Shown here one piece after another: positions 33,325-42,721 of a stretch of DNA of 64,000 nucleotides. The notes below the pieces were generated by a model. That model was not told where the DNA came from and ran no database searches. It saw only the letters and a program-made list of their open reading frames with translations. How positions within the stretch are numbered: the first letter of the stretch is position 1; every line of letters begins with the position of its first letter. The stretch is from assembly GCF_001882345.1 (NCBI RefSeq), contig NZ_MINL01000001.1:1821705-1885704 (forward strand), read 5' to 3'. The DNA is from Halomonas sp. QHL1. GTDB taxonomy: Bacteria; Pseudomonadota; Gammaproteobacteria; Pseudomonadales; Halomonadaceae. A program made the translations under genes and the position numbers.

Positions 33325-34209
33325 CTAGCGGCTGTAACCTTTTAACCGCTCGATAAGAAAGTCTTTTAACGCTATCACGGCAGGCGTCAATGAAAGGCGA
33401 TGCGGGCATACAAGATAGAGCGGCGTTGGCTCACTGGGAAACTCTTCCAGCATTGCCACTAAGCGACCATTTCGAAGATCTTCTTCAACGTCTAGCCGTG
33501 ATTTGTAAGCAATGCCCTCGCCGGCCATTGCCCAGCGCCGCACACACTCGGCATCGTCGCTCACCCGATTACCTTTTACGCTGATGTTGTCACTACCGAA
33601 CTTCCACTGGTTATGAACACGTTCGCCAAGCACGAAACATAGACAGTTGTGCTGATGTAAATCGTCGGGGTAAACAGGACTGCCATGGCGCGTAATATAG
33701 TCCGGAGAGGCACAGACAACGCGATGGTTATCGCTTTTAAGCGGCAGTGCGACGAGGCTGGAGTCTTCCGGAACGCCGTATCGCAGGGCGATTTCTACGG
33801 GTTGGCGGAACAAGTCACTCACGCGGTCACTTACTCGCAGGCGTAAATGCAGCTGCGGGTGCTGGGTCATAAAGGTGTCCAACCAGCCCAGCAGCACATT
33901 GCGCCCCAGGTCGGAAGGCACCGCAAGACTGAGCTCTCCGGCGATCTCTTGACGCTCACGGTGAAGTTCTTTCTCGCCTTGGTTGAGAGCATTAAGCGCC
34001 GCTTTAGCGTGCACAAGATAGTGCGCGCCCGCGGTGGTTAGCCGCAAACTGCGGGTGGAGCGCACCAATAGCCGCGTGCCTAGCGCGTCTTCCAAACGTT
34101 TGATGGCCACACTGGCCACCGCTGGAGTAATCGCTAGCTCCCGCGCAGCGGCAGAAAGGCTGCCGTGCTCGGCGGCATAGATCAGCACTTTTAGATCATC
34201 GACACGCAT
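33325..34209 (-). CDS. LysR-family transcriptional regulator
   Basis: 294-residue LTTR: an N-terminal winged helix (MRVDDLKVLIYAAEHGSLSAAARELAITPAVASVAIKRLEDALGTRLLVRSTRSLRLT) and a periplasmic-binding-like effector domain (GELSLAVPSDLGRNVLLGWL onward). The ATG at 34209 follows AGGGGTTTGAA and is preferred over the ATG ten codons earlier. It is divergent from the zinc-type oxidoreductase gene with 124 bp between, the usual layout for an LTTR controlling its neighbour. The effector is unknown; the dehalogenase-like gene downstream on the same strand is another possible target. Confidence 0.9.
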   Translation of the reverse strand: MRVDDLKVLIYAAEHGSLSAAARELAITPAVASVAIKRLEDALGTRLLVRSTRSLRLTTAGAHYLVHAKAALNALNQGEKELHRERQEIAGELSLAVPSDLGRNVLLGWLDTFMTQHPQLHLRLRVSDRVSDLFRQPVEIALRYGVPEDSSLVALPLKSDNHRVVCASPDYITRHGSPVYPDDLHQHNCLCFVLGERVHNQWKFGSDNISVKGNRVSDDAECVRRWAMAGEGIAYKSRLDVEEDLRNGRLVAMLEEFPSEPTPLYLVCPHRLSLTPAVIALKDFLIERLKGYSR

Positions 34210-34333
34210 TTCAAACCCCTGCCGCCTGCAATTTTTCAAAATTTATTAGAAACTGTTAGCAAGATTACCCCTCTTTTTAGCAAAAAAGCATCCAGGCATG
34301 ATGGTGCAACCTAAACTCATGAGACTATCCATT

Positions 34334-35266
34334 ATGAAAGCGATTGCTTTTACCCCAAGCCTGCCTATTGATCATCCTGATGCACTTCAAGAGATTGAGT
34401 TACCCACCCCAACACCAGAAGCCCACGATATTCGCGTTGCGGTGAGCGCCATTTCCGTAAACCCCGTTGACGCCAAAGTGCGCAACAGCGCCCTGCCGGA
34501 AACCGGCGAGCCGCGAGTGCTGGGTTACGATGCAGTAGGCATTGTAGATGCCGTTGGTAGCGCCGTTACGCGCTTTCAGCCGGGTGACCGGGTGTGGTAC
34601 GCGGGCAATATTGCCCGTCAAGGCTCTAATGCCGAGTTTCAGTTGGTCGATGAGCGTATTGCCAGCCTAGCGCCGAAAAGCCTGTCTGATACTGAAGCTG
34701 CTGCTCTGCCTTTAACTGCCATTACAGCCTGGGAACTGCTGTTTGACCGCCTAGAGCTGGGCATGCGCGATACAAAAGGCAAAAGCCTATTGGTGATTGG
34801 CGCAGCGGGGGGAGTGGGCTCAATCCTGGTGCAACTCGCGAAACAGCTCACCGATATTACCGTCATTGGTACGGCGTCTCGGCCCGAAAGCCAAGTCTGG
34901 GTGAAGTCGCTTGGCGCCGACGCGGTGATTGATCACCACCAGCCACTTGATCAAGAACTCAAAGCGGCGGGGTTTGACGGGGTGGATATGGTGATTAGCC
35001 TTAATCAGACTGGCCATCACTTTGACGCCATTATTGAAGCCCTCAAACCCCAGGGTAAGCTTGCACTGATTGATGATCCGGAGCTGATTGATGTGCGTAA
35101 GCTCAAAATGAAAAGCCTGTCGCTGCATTGGGAGCTGATGTTTACCCGCCCGTTATTCACCACTGACGATCTCGCCAAGCAGCATGATCTGCTCACAGAG
35201 GTAGCGGCCCTAGTCGATGATGGCCGACTAAAAACCACAGTAGGTGAGGTGTTAGGCCCTACCTAA
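34334..35266 (+). CDS. Zinc-type alcohol dehydrogenase-like / quinone oxidoreductase, C-terminally truncated
   Basis: 310-residue medium-chain oxidoreductase of the ZADH/quinone-reductase branch: VSAISVNPVDAKVRNS, VLGYDAVGIVDAVGSAVTRFQPGDRVWYAG, ALPLTAITAWELLFDRL and the NADP-binding LLVIGAAGGVGSILVQLAKQL. No catalytic zinc ligands are obvious. The frame ends LVDDGRLKTTVGEVLGPT, where homologues go on about 27 residues. The missing tail is present one frame over, immediately downstream (35263-35331), so a small deletion near 35262 has shifted the frame. The ATG at 34334 is chosen because the conserved KAIAF start follows. Divergent from the LysR gene and convergent with the TetR gene. Confidence 0.85.
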   Translation: MKAIAFTPSLPIDHPDALQEIELPTPTPEAHDIRVAVSAISVNPVDAKVRNSALPETGEPRVLGYDAVGIVDAVGSAVTRFQPGDRVWYAGNIARQGSNAEFQLVDERIASLAPKSLSDTEAAALPLTAITAWELLFDRLELGMRDTKGKSLLVIGAAGGVGSILVQLAKQLTDITVIGTASRPESQVWVKSLGADAVIDHHQPLDQELKAAGFDGVDMVISLNQTGHHFDAIIEALKPQGKLALIDDPELIDVRKLKMKSLSLHWELMFTRPLFTTDDLAKQHDLLTEVAALVDDGRLKTTVGEVLGPT

Positions 35267-35331
35267 AACGCGCGCACGCACTTATCGAGAGCAATCGCAC
35301 GATCGGCAAACTGGTCTTGGAAGGTTTTTAA
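35263..35331 (+). pseudogene. Out-of-frame C-terminal tail of the oxidoreductase
   Basis: Frame starting CTA at 35263 reads LKRAHALIESNRTIGKL then VLEGF and a TAA at 35329. This is the usual C-terminal end of the oxidoreductase family (about xNLKRAHxLIESGxxxGKxVLEGF). It is offset by one frame from the gene that ends at 35266. The family normally has about five residues between GP and LKR, but only two bases remain, which fits a deletion of about 13 bp. Confidence 0.75.
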
Positions 35332-35368
35332 TTCTAGAAAGGCTTTAACAATATCGTCCATCGCTAGA

Positions 35369-35962
35369 TTATGGCGATGGGCGGGCTAACACTTGCTGGA
35401 ACAGAATCGTTTCGAATTGCTCCATGGGCTCGACAGATTTCAACGTCTTGGCGCGTAGAATAGCGCCTTCCCAGCCGGTAAGAATAAAACTGGCGAGCGC
35501 TTCTGGCGCCGTGTGGGTGGCAATATCTCCTCGCGCTTGGGCATCTTGCAAGCAGCGAACAAAGCGCTGCTCCCAGCGCTGAAACACCAGATTTAGCGCA
35601 TCCCGGAAGGTATCACTCTGCCCCGAAAGCTCTTGACCAAGGTTGCCGATCAAACAGCCCGTGGCGTGGTCGCACTCATGCATATGCTCCCGGCCAGCCG
35701 CGAAGTAGCGTTTTAGGCGCTCAAGCGGCGGCGTGTCACTATCTTCTAGCAGCGACACCAGCGTTTCATCATAGGTGGTGGCAAAGCGCTCGATCACCGC
35801 CAGCCCGAAATCTTCTTTGCTGGAAAAGTAGTGATAAAAAGAGCCTTTAGGCACACCGCACGTTTTTAAAACGGCATTTATGCCCGTCGCATTGTAACCT
35901 TGCTGACTAATCAGCTGGGCGCCGCTATCAATTAATTTGTCGCGCGTTGCGGTATTTTTCAT
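35369..35962 (-). CDS. TetR-family repressor (AcuR/NemR-like)
   Basis: 197-residue TetR regulator: TRDKLIDSGAQLISQQGYNATGINAVLKTCGVPKGSFYHYFSSKEDFGLAVIERF is the DNA-binding domain, followed by a C-terminal ligand domain with CDHATGCLIGNLGQELSGQS, a cysteine-bearing segment common in the AcuR/NemR branch, whose members sense acrylate or reactive electrophiles. A NemR-box-like dyad sits 11 bp upstream of its ATG, so autoregulation is likely. Candidate targets are the neighbouring oxidoreductase and, across 236 bp, the RND efflux operon. Confidence 0.88.
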   Translation of the reverse strand: MKNTATRDKLIDSGAQLISQQGYNATGINAVLKTCGVPKGSFYHYFSSKEDFGLAVIERFATTYDETLVSLLEDSDTPPLERLKRYFAAGREHMHECDHATGCLIGNLGQELSGQSDTFRDALNLVFQRWEQRFVRCLQDAQARGDIATHTAPEALASFILTGWEGAILRAKTLKSVEPMEQFETILFQQVLARPSP

Positions 35963-35972
35963 ATGCTTAAAG

Positions 35973-35988
35973 TAGACCAGTCAGTCTA
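35973..35988. promoter_or_regulatory. NemR-box-like operator of the TetR gene
   Basis: TAGACCAGTCAGTCTA: arms TAGAC and GTCTA around six bases, one base away from the TAGACCnnnnGGTCTA box I recall for E. coli NemR. It lies 11 bp before the TetR start codon. Confidence 0.6.
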
Positions 35989-36000
35989 TTGCTTTCAAGT

Positions 36001-36082
36001 GAGAGAAAGCCAAGTGAATGAAAGCCAATTTGTAAGGAAACCAGATTGCAATAAAAACAAGTTGCAAGAAAGCTAAGTTAAG
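36001..36082. repeat. Degenerate 15-18 bp tandem repeats
   Basis: Five imperfect units built on GAAAGCCAAGTTG-like sequence (GAAAGCCAAGTGAAT, GAAAGCCAATTTGTAA, GGAAACCAGATTGCAA, TAAAAACAAGTTGCAA, GAAAGCTAAGTTAAGT). They lie between the TetR operator and the RND operon. Their even spacing could reflect decayed slippage or a multi-site binding array. Confidence 0.45.
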
Positions 36083-36198
36083 TGGCAATTGCATGTTATT
36101 TGCACATTGTTTGACTAATGGCTGCTTAACAATGCGCGATGCTAGCATCATACGCTTATTTTTCTGGAATTTTCGCTCCCAATGGATGAAGTGCGGTA

Positions 36199-37413
36199 AT
36201 GACTCTTTCTCGCTATTACGCTACGAAACAACAAGGCCGCATTCGCTTGGGTGCCATAGTTGCATTATTGATTCTTGTTGCCACATTGGCGCTTGCCTGG
36301 TGGATTATTACCCAACCGCCTCGTATAGAGCGTACCCCACCGCCAGAGCCCCTGCCTACTATGGTAGACGTCGTTACGGTGAACGCTAGCTCACAGGCTC
36401 CTAATCTGTACGCCTTTGGGCGCGTTGAGGCGGAGCAGGAAACAATGCTGGCCAGCCGAGTGGCGGGCCAGCTCGAGCGTTTTGCCGAGGGCGTTGTGCC
36501 CGGCCAAGTGGTCGGGCAAGACACGGCTGTGGCCTTTATTGATCAAGCCGACTTAGCGTTGACGCTTGAAGATGCCCAAGCGCAATTGGCCAATGCCCAG
36601 GCGCTGCTTGCTTTAGAGCAGGCAGAGCAGCAGCGCGCCCGCAGTGAGTACGAATCCTTTGGTCGCCAGCTTTCCGCCGAACGCCAAGCCCTGGTGTTGC
36701 GTGAACCACAGCTGCGCCAAGCGCAAGCTGAGCTCACCCAGGCACGTGTCGCGCGCGATCAGGCTGCATTAAATGTAGAGCGTGCCACTCTAAAAGCCCC
36801 CTGGCGGGCCATGGTGCAAGAGCGCTTGGTGGGGGCCGGCAGCCTGCTCAGCCAGGGTACAGAAGTAGTGCACTTGGTGGGCGTTGAACAGTTTTGGGTG
36901 CGCGCCTCGCTACCCGGTGAATGGACGGAGTGGCTGGAAGCGGGCAGCAGCGTTACGTTAACCAGCCGGGGCTGGCCCGAAGGCGCGACACGCGAAGGGA
37001 CTCTCGTCTCGATGCTACCCAGCCTTGAAGAGAATGGCCTGCAGGCGCAGCTGTTGATTGCCGTTAATGACCCACTCGCCCTAGAGACCGACGGCCCTGC
37101 CCTGCGCCTGGGCGATGTCCTACGCGCCTCTTTTCAACCGGCTATTCAGGAGCAGCTTATTTCACTGCCTTCTGCGGCTCTTCGCCCAGGTGACGTAGCG
37201 TGGCGGGTAGATGAAGACAATCGCCTACGCCGGACGTCGGTCACCCTGGCTTATCGCGGGGAAGATGACGCTTTGATTCGTAGCGGCTTGGAAACCGGCC
37301 AGCAGGTCGTCACCGCGGGCTTAGCCCAACCCAGGGAAGGCCAGCTAGTGCGCATTCGTCGCCCCAACGACACCCCGGCTCAAGCAGGAGATGAACCGGG
37401 AGATGAATCATGA
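36199..37413 (+). CDS. RND efflux periplasmic adaptor (membrane fusion protein)
   Basis: 404-residue HlyD-type adaptor. One N-terminal membrane helix (LGAIVALLILVATLALAWWII) is followed by the lipoyl/barrel-sandwich half VDVVTVNASSQAPNLYAFGRVEAEQETMLASRVAGQL, a long alpha-hairpin (residues about 115-195, rich in Q, A, E and R), the second half LKAPWRAMVQERLVGAGSLLSQGTEVVHLVG, and beta-barrel domains. It bridges the inner-membrane pump to an outer-membrane channel; no TolC-like gene is present here. The ATG at 36199 is used. Its stop overlaps the pump gene by four bases. Confidence 0.9.
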   Translation: MTLSRYYATKQQGRIRLGAIVALLILVATLALAWWIITQPPRIERTPPPEPLPTMVDVVTVNASSQAPNLYAFGRVEAEQETMLASRVAGQLERFAEGVVPGQVVGQDTAVAFIDQADLALTLEDAQAQLANAQALLALEQAEQQRARSEYESFGRQLSAERQALVLREPQLRQAQAELTQARVARDQAALNVERATLKAPWRAMVQERLVGAGSLLSQGTEVVHLVGVEQFWVRASLPGEWTEWLEAGSSVTLTSRGWPEGATREGTLVSMLPSLEENGLQAQLLIAVNDPLALETDGPALRLGDVLRASFQPAIQEQLISLPSAALRPGDVAWRVDEDNRLRRTSVTLAYRGEDDALIRSGLETGQQVVTAGLAQPREGQLVRIRRPNDTPAQAGDEPGDES

Positions 37414-40400
37414 AGGTACCACGCGGCCCATTGGCATGGATGGTGGATCACGGGGTAGCCCCCAATTTACTGATGGTGCTGTTTATCGTTGGCGGCCTAA
37501 TGGCCTCGCTAGCGATTAAAAAGGAAGTGTTTCCTGAATTCGACATCGAAGTGGTGCAAGTCACTATCAGCTACCCTGGTGCCACGCCGGAGGATGTGGA
37601 ACAGAGCCTGCTGCTACCGGTAGAAGCCGCTATTGCCGATGTAGAGGGCATCGACGAGCTGACCGCCACGGCCAGCGAAGGCAGCGCCAGCGTCAACGCA
37701 ACGCTGATTGATGGTGTGGATGTGATGCGCGCCTATCAGGATATCCAGCAGGCAGTGAACGCCATCACTACCCTACCCAGCGCTGCCGATCCACCGCGTT
37801 TCACCCTCGCGGGGCGCTCCCGAAGCGTGTTGAGCCTACAGGTTTACGGCCAAGTCGGTCTGGAGGCGCTGCACAACGCGGCCGAAGATGTGCGTGGTGA
37901 GCTGCAAGCCACTTCCGGCATCTCCCGTGCGGAGCTATCCGGCAACCGCGAGCGGGAGATTCAAGTCCACTTGGACGAAGAGGCCATTGAGCGCTATGGC
38001 CTCGATCACCAGGAACTGGCCAGCCGCATTGCCGAAGAAGCGCTAGATCTTGCTAGCGGCCAGCTCACAACGGAAGAAGGTGAATGGCTGATTCGCTATC
38101 AGGGGCGACGTAACAGCGCCGAGGCCTTTGCCGAACTGCCGATTCTGACCAGCACCCAGGGGGCGCCGATTACTCTGGGCGAGATCGCCAGGGTCAGCGA
38201 TGGCTTTGCCGAAACCGACCGAGAGGAGTTTTATAACGGCCAGCCCGGCCTCTCTGTGGATGTTTACCAGATTGGTGACCAAACCCCGACCAGTATCTCA
38301 GAAGCGGTCAACGGTGAGCTTGAGCGCCTGCGCGCAGGGATGCCCGAAGGCGTTAGCCTGGATATTTCCCGCGATAGCTCAGAAGTTTACGAAGATCGTC
38401 TTAGCCTGCTATTGAAAAATGCCTGGATGGGCCTAGCGCTGGTATTGGTGCTCATGGCGCTGTTTTTGGAAGCTCGGTTGGCGTTCTGGGTCACCCTGGG
38501 CATCCCCACGGCGTTTCTGGGCGCGATGCTGTTTCTGCCCTGGATCGGCGTCTCGCTCAACATGATGTCAATGTTCGCCTTTATTATTGCCCTAGGGATC
38601 GTGGTAGATGACGCCATTATCGTGGGCGAGAATATCTACAGCTACCGGGAAGAGGGTTATTCGCTGCGCGATGCGGCGGTCAAAGGCGCCAGCGAAATTG
38701 CCACCCCGCTCACCTTTGCCATTCTGTCCAATATCGTTGCGTTCCTGCCGCTGCTATTTTTGCCCGGCTTTTTGGGGCTGATTTTTGCCACCGTGCCGGT
38801 CGTAGTAGTGACCGTCTTTTTAATCTCCTGGCTGGAAGCCTTGGTGATTCTGCCCGCCCACCTGGCGCATAGCCGCAAGCCCCGCCAAACCCAGGCGTGG
38901 CAACGGCCCCTTGAAGCGCTACGCCAACGCCTTCAGGGCGGCCTACACCACTTTACTTATCGCCAGTTCGAGCCGTTTTTGCAACGCGCCCTCAATCAGC
39001 GCCTGCTCAGTATTTCGCTGGGTATCGCGATTCTGTTGATCGCGCTCTCCTGGGCGATGAGTGGGCGTTTGGGCTTTTCGCTGATGCCCCGGGTCGAATC
39101 GGATCAGGTACAGGCCACGGTCACCCTGCCCATTGGCAGCAACATCAGCGTTAGCCGCGAGCTTAGCCAACAGCTGCTCGACGCCGCCGATGTTCTCAGC
39201 GAGCGTGAAGAGACGCTAAGCTTCAGCAGTTCACGCAGCCGCCTGGACGGCGAAAGTTTGGAAGTACGTTTGGATATTGCCAGCGAGAGCCTTGAAGCGT
39301 GGCCACCCTCGCGTATCGCCCGGGAGTGGCGCGAGCTAACCGGCGATTTGCTCGGCGCCCAGTCGGTGCGTTTTGAAGCCGACGTCGGCGGGCCCGGTAG
39401 TGGCGCGGCGCTAAGCCTGCGCCTTTCGCACCCGGATACTCAGGTGCTGGAAGCCGCCGCCGAACGCTTAGCGGAAACGCTGGGCGGCTATGGCCTCACC
39501 GATATCGACAGCGGCCTGGGCGACGGCAAACCGCAGTTAGAGATGCGCCTTTCGGCCGAGGGACGCGCCTTGGGACTCACGGGTAATAACCTGGCCCAAG
39601 CCCTGCGCGGGCCACTCCAGGGCGCCACCGCGCTTGAACAGTACGTAGGGCGCAGCGAAATCAGCGTTGAAGTACGCTTACCCACCGACAACCGCGACAG
39701 TTTGAACGAGCTCTACCGCATGCCGGTGCGCACACCTGACGGGCTAAGTGTGCCGCTATCGCGGGTGGCCGACATTACCATTAGCCAGGCCTCTAGCAGC
39801 CTTGAACGCATTAACGGGCGGCGAATTATTACCGTCACCGCCGACTCGGAAAGCGATCTGGCCATCAATCAAGTGCTCGCCACGCTCCAGGAAGAGGAGT
39901 TTCCCAATCTGGAAGCGACCTGGCCGGGGCTGGAAGTCAGCATGGGTGGCCGTCAGCAGGACACCGCCGACAACTTAGCCACGCTGAAAACTTCCATGTG
40001 GTTAATGATTGCCGCGCTCTATGCGTTGCTGGCTATCCCGTTTAGAAGCTACCTACAGCCACTGCTGGTGCTGGCCGCGATACCGTTTGGCATTGTGGGC
40101 GCCGTCGCTGGGCATATGATCATGGGCTTCGGGTTATCCATCATTAGCCTACTGGGGATGCTGGCGCTTTCAGGCGTGGTGATTAATGATGCCCTGGTGC
40201 TGATCGACTACGCCAACCGAAAACGCCGTGAGGGCATGGCCGCCCGGGAGGCCATTGTGGCAGCAGCCACCCGCCGCTTACGGCCGATTATGATGACCAC
40301 GCTGACGACCTTTCTAGGCCTGGCGCCTATGATCTTGGAAACGTCCAGGCAGGCGCGCTTTATGATTCCCATGGCGATCTCGCTCGGCTTCGGCATGCTT

Positions 40401-40532
40401 TTCGCCACCGTGATACTGCTGATCCTGGTGCCCTGCCTCTATCTAGGCATGGAGAATGTTCGCGAGCGGCTCAGCGCGCCGCGCCAGCCCGCACTCGATA
40501 AAAAACCTAGCCAAGAAGAAGGAGCCCTCTGA
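37410..40532 (+). CDS. RND efflux pump, inner-membrane transporter subunit
   Basis: 1040-residue AcrB/HAE-type pump driven by protons. Seen: VFPEFDIEVVQVTISYPGATPEDVEQSLLLPVEAAI at the porter start, the paired transmembrane aspartates in GIVVDDAIIVGENIYSYREEG, and the second-half helix block LSGVVINDALVLIDYANRKRREG and RPIMMTTLTTFLGLAPMI. Two large periplasmic loops are present. It resembles the single-adaptor HAE pumps of proteobacteria rather than metal-exporting CusA; substrates are probably drugs or lipophilic compounds. The ATG overlaps the adaptor stop, and its own stop overlaps the kinase gene by one base (TGATG), so the four-gene unit is tightly coupled. Confidence 0.93.
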   Translation: MKVPRGPLAWMVDHGVAPNLLMVLFIVGGLMASLAIKKEVFPEFDIEVVQVTISYPGATPEDVEQSLLLPVEAAIADVEGIDELTATASEGSASVNATLIDGVDVMRAYQDIQQAVNAITTLPSAADPPRFTLAGRSRSVLSLQVYGQVGLEALHNAAEDVRGELQATSGISRAELSGNREREIQVHLDEEAIERYGLDHQELASRIAEEALDLASGQLTTEEGEWLIRYQGRRNSAEAFAELPILTSTQGAPITLGEIARVSDGFAETDREEFYNGQPGLSVDVYQIGDQTPTSISEAVNGELERLRAGMPEGVSLDISRDSSEVYEDRLSLLLKNAWMGLALVLVLMALFLEARLAFWVTLGIPTAFLGAMLFLPWIGVSLNMMSMFAFIIALGIVVDDAIIVGENIYSYREEGYSLRDAAVKGASEIATPLTFAILSNIVAFLPLLFLPGFLGLIFATVPVVVVTVFLISWLEALVILPAHLAHSRKPRQTQAWQRPLEALRQRLQGGLHHFTYRQFEPFLQRALNQRLLSISLGIAILLIALSWAMSGRLGFSLMPRVESDQVQATVTLPIGSNISVSRELSQQLLDAADVLSEREETLSFSSSRSRLDGESLEVRLDIASESLEAWPPSRIAREWRELTGDLLGAQSVRFEADVGGPGSGAALSLRLSHPDTQVLEAAAERLAETLGGYGLTDIDSGLGDGKPQLEMRLSAEGRALGLTGNNLAQALRGPLQGATALEQYVGRSEISVEVRLPTDNRDSLNELYRMPVRTPDGLSVPLSRVADITISQASSSLERINGRRIITVTADSESDLAINQVLATLQEEEFPNLEATWPGLEVSMGGRQQDTADNLATLKTSMWLMIAALYALLAIPFRSYLQPLLVLAAIPFGIVGAVAGHMIMGFGLSIISLLGMLALSGVVINDALVLIDYANRKRREGMAAREAIVAAATRRLRPIMMTTLTTFLGLAPMILETSRQARFMIPMAISLGFGMLFATVILLILVPCLYLGMENVRERLSAPRQPALDKKPSQEEGAL

Positions 40533-41938
40533 TGGCCTTGCTCACAGCCATACGTCAATGGCGGCCCTCTCGGCTGGGGCTCAAGCTGTTCGTGATCATT
40601 CTCAGCGTCAATGTTGCGATCTCAGCCAGTATGTTTCTGGCGGTCTCGTACAGCATTGATCGCGGTTTTCTCGACTACCTCAACCAGGCCCAGGAACGCC
40701 GTGCCACCCTGCTAGCTGACGGACTTATCACTCGCTGGGAGACCCAGCAGAGCTGGGAGTGGCTGGAGCAGTCACCGGAACGCTGGCCGTTTATTGTCCG
40801 CTTTGAGCTGGGTCAGGAGCACCGTGACCGCCCCTCGCCACTCGGCGAAGCGCGGGATTTCACCCTGCGCGCAGCGGATGACCGCTTTGTGGTGCCGCCT
40901 CACAGCGGGCGCGAAAACTCGGGGAGTTGGCATTGGCTGACGCTACGTAGCGGCGATATCCATATCGGCTCGTTGGGTTTTCGGCCGCCCCGGGAAATGA
41001 TGGAGCGCATGGAGAGTCGCTTCCTTGAGCGCCAGCAGCGTAATCTGGTGCTTATCGTGGTATCGCTCTGCGTTGCTTCGCTGCTCTTGGCGGGCGGACT
41101 TTCCTGGTGGCTGGGACGACGCACACGGGCGCTGGCGGGCGCCACGCTTCGGCTTACCGAGGGCGACTATCGCACTCGACTGCCTGAACGCGGTCGCGAT
41201 GAGCTATCGCGTCTGGCGCGCGACTTCAACGTATTGGCGGCAACCCTGGAAGCCAGCCGCGATGCCCGAGCCCGCTGGGTGTCTGATACCGCCCACGAGC
41301 TGCGCACGCCGCTGGCGGTGCTGCGCGGCGAGATCGAAGCCATGCAGGATGGCATTCGCCCGTTGAACCAGGAGAACCTTAGCTCCCTCGCACAGGAAGT
41401 AGGGCAGCTAGAGCGCTTAGTGGCAGATTTACGCTTGCTATCGCAAAGCGACGCAGGCGCGCTGGATATTCAACTGGCCCCGATGGATCTTAGCGACTGC
41501 CTTGCTAACCGCCTGACCGACGCCGACCGCTGGTTAGTCGACAGCGGTTTAACGCTGACCGAACAGATCGAGCCTGGCATTATGATTCGGGGCGATGCCC
41601 AACGTCTTCGCCAATTGTGGAATAACCTGCTGGATAACAGCTGCGCCTACACCCAACCGCCGGGCGAGCTGCATGTCACGCTCACCGCCCAGCAGGGGAT
41701 GGCAGTGGTCACCTGGGAAGACAGTGCGCCTGGCGTGCCGGAAAGTGAGTTGGCGCGCTTGACCGAGCGGCTATATCGCGTGGAAGGCTCGCGCAGCCGT
41801 GCCAGCGGAGGCAGCGGTTTGGGGCTCTCCATTGCCAGCGCCCTGGTCAATGCACATGGCGCAACGCTGACACCCTCTATCTCAACGCTAGGTGGGCTAC
41901 GCTGGACGCTGCGTTTTCCGCTGTTGGCTGCTGATTAA
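40532..41938 (+). CDS. BaeS-like sensor histidine kinase
   Basis: 468-residue inner-membrane kinase: TM1 at about 20-40, a periplasmic domain of about 120 residues, TM2 (LVLIVVSLCVASLLLAGGLSWWLG), HAMP domain, HisKA with the phosphoacceptor in VSDTAHELRTPLAVLRGEIEAM, and an HATPase with NNLLDNSCAYT and GSGLGLSIASALVNAHG. The architecture and its coupling to an RND pump match BaeS, which senses envelope stress and efflux substrates. It starts inside the pump stop codon and is followed 87 bp later by its partner regulator. Confidence 0.88.
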   Translation: MALLTAIRQWRPSRLGLKLFVIILSVNVAISASMFLAVSYSIDRGFLDYLNQAQERRATLLADGLITRWETQQSWEWLEQSPERWPFIVRFELGQEHRDRPSPLGEARDFTLRAADDRFVVPPHSGRENSGSWHWLTLRSGDIHIGSLGFRPPREMMERMESRFLERQQRNLVLIVVSLCVASLLLAGGLSWWLGRRTRALAGATLRLTEGDYRTRLPERGRDELSRLARDFNVLAATLEASRDARARWVSDTAHELRTPLAVLRGEIEAMQDGIRPLNQENLSSLAQEVGQLERLVADLRLLSQSDAGALDIQLAPMDLSDCLANRLTDADRWLVDSGLTLTEQIEPGIMIRGDAQRLRQLWNNLLDNSCAYTQPPGELHVTLTAQQGMAVVTWEDSAPGVPESELARLTERLYRVEGSRSRASGGSGLGLSIASALVNAHGATLTPSISTLGGLRWTLRFPLLAAD

Positions 41939-42025
41939 TATTTTCGGGATTAATGTCTCCAGAGCTGATACTACAAGAATCGTTAAGCCATTCCTTCACG
42001 TTCACTGTTAAGCGAGTCTACTTCT

Positions 42026-42721
42026 ATGTCTCATGCTGCCTCTTTGCTGATTGTCGAGGATGAACCTAAGATTGCCCGCCTAATGGCGGACTACTTAACC
42101 ACCCACGGTTTTGAGGTAACCACCCTGGGCCACGGCGACGAAGTAATGCCGTGGCTGGAGCAGCACTCCCCTGCGCTGGTGCTGCTCGATATCATGCTAC
42201 CGGGTAAAGATGGCCTCACCCTGAGTCGAGAGATTCGTCAGCACTGGCCAACCATCGCCATCATTATGGTCACCGCCAAAGTAGAAGAGGTCGACCGCTT
42301 GCTGGGGCTGGAACTAGGCGCCGACGACTATATCTGCAAGCCGTTTAGCCCCAGGGAAGTCGTCGCCCGGGTCAAGGCGGTACTACGTCGTAGCCAAGCG
42401 GCGGCCGATGCCCCAGCCGAGGTACAAAACGCAGCGGTGGTATTAAACGAAGATGGCTGGCAGGCGCTCGCCCACGGGCAGGATTTAGGCCTAACGGCGG
42501 TTGAGTTCCAGCTATTGCGGGTGATGATGCAGGCGCCGGGGCGAATTTTCAACCGCGAACAGCTAATGGATCATATGTACCGCGACAACCGCATAGTCTC
42601 GGAGCGCACCGTGGACAGCCACATCAAAAAGCTGCGCAAGAAGATCCACGAAGCGCTGCCGGAACTGGAGATCATTCGCTCGGTATATGGCGTCGGCTAT
42701 AAGTACCAGCCGGAGGGTTAG
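42026..42721 (+). CDS. BaeR-like OmpR-family response regulator
   Basis: 231-residue regulator: receiver domain with acidic DEP, phosphorylation aspartate in LVLLDIMLPGKDG, MVTAKVEEVDRLLGLELGADDYICKPFSPREVVARVKAVLRR, and an OmpR-type winged helix with LTAVEFQLLRVMMQAPGRIFNREQLMDHMYRD and VDSHIKKLRKKI. Together with the preceding kinase it likely regulates the RND operon and, by analogy with E. coli BaeR, possibly the Spy-like gene downstream. The stop overlaps the convergent esterase stop by four bases (42718-42721). Confidence 0.9.
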   Translation: MSHAASLLIVEDEPKIARLMADYLTTHGFEVTTLGHGDEVMPWLEQHSPALVLLDIMLPGKDGLTLSREIRQHWPTIAIIMVTAKVEEVDRLLGLELGADDYICKPFSPREVVARVKAVLRRSQAAADAPAEVQNAAVVLNEDGWQALAHGQDLGLTAVEFQLLRVMMQAPGRIFNREQLMDHMYRDNRIVSERTVDSHIKKLRKKIHEALPELEIIRSVYGVGYKYQPEG

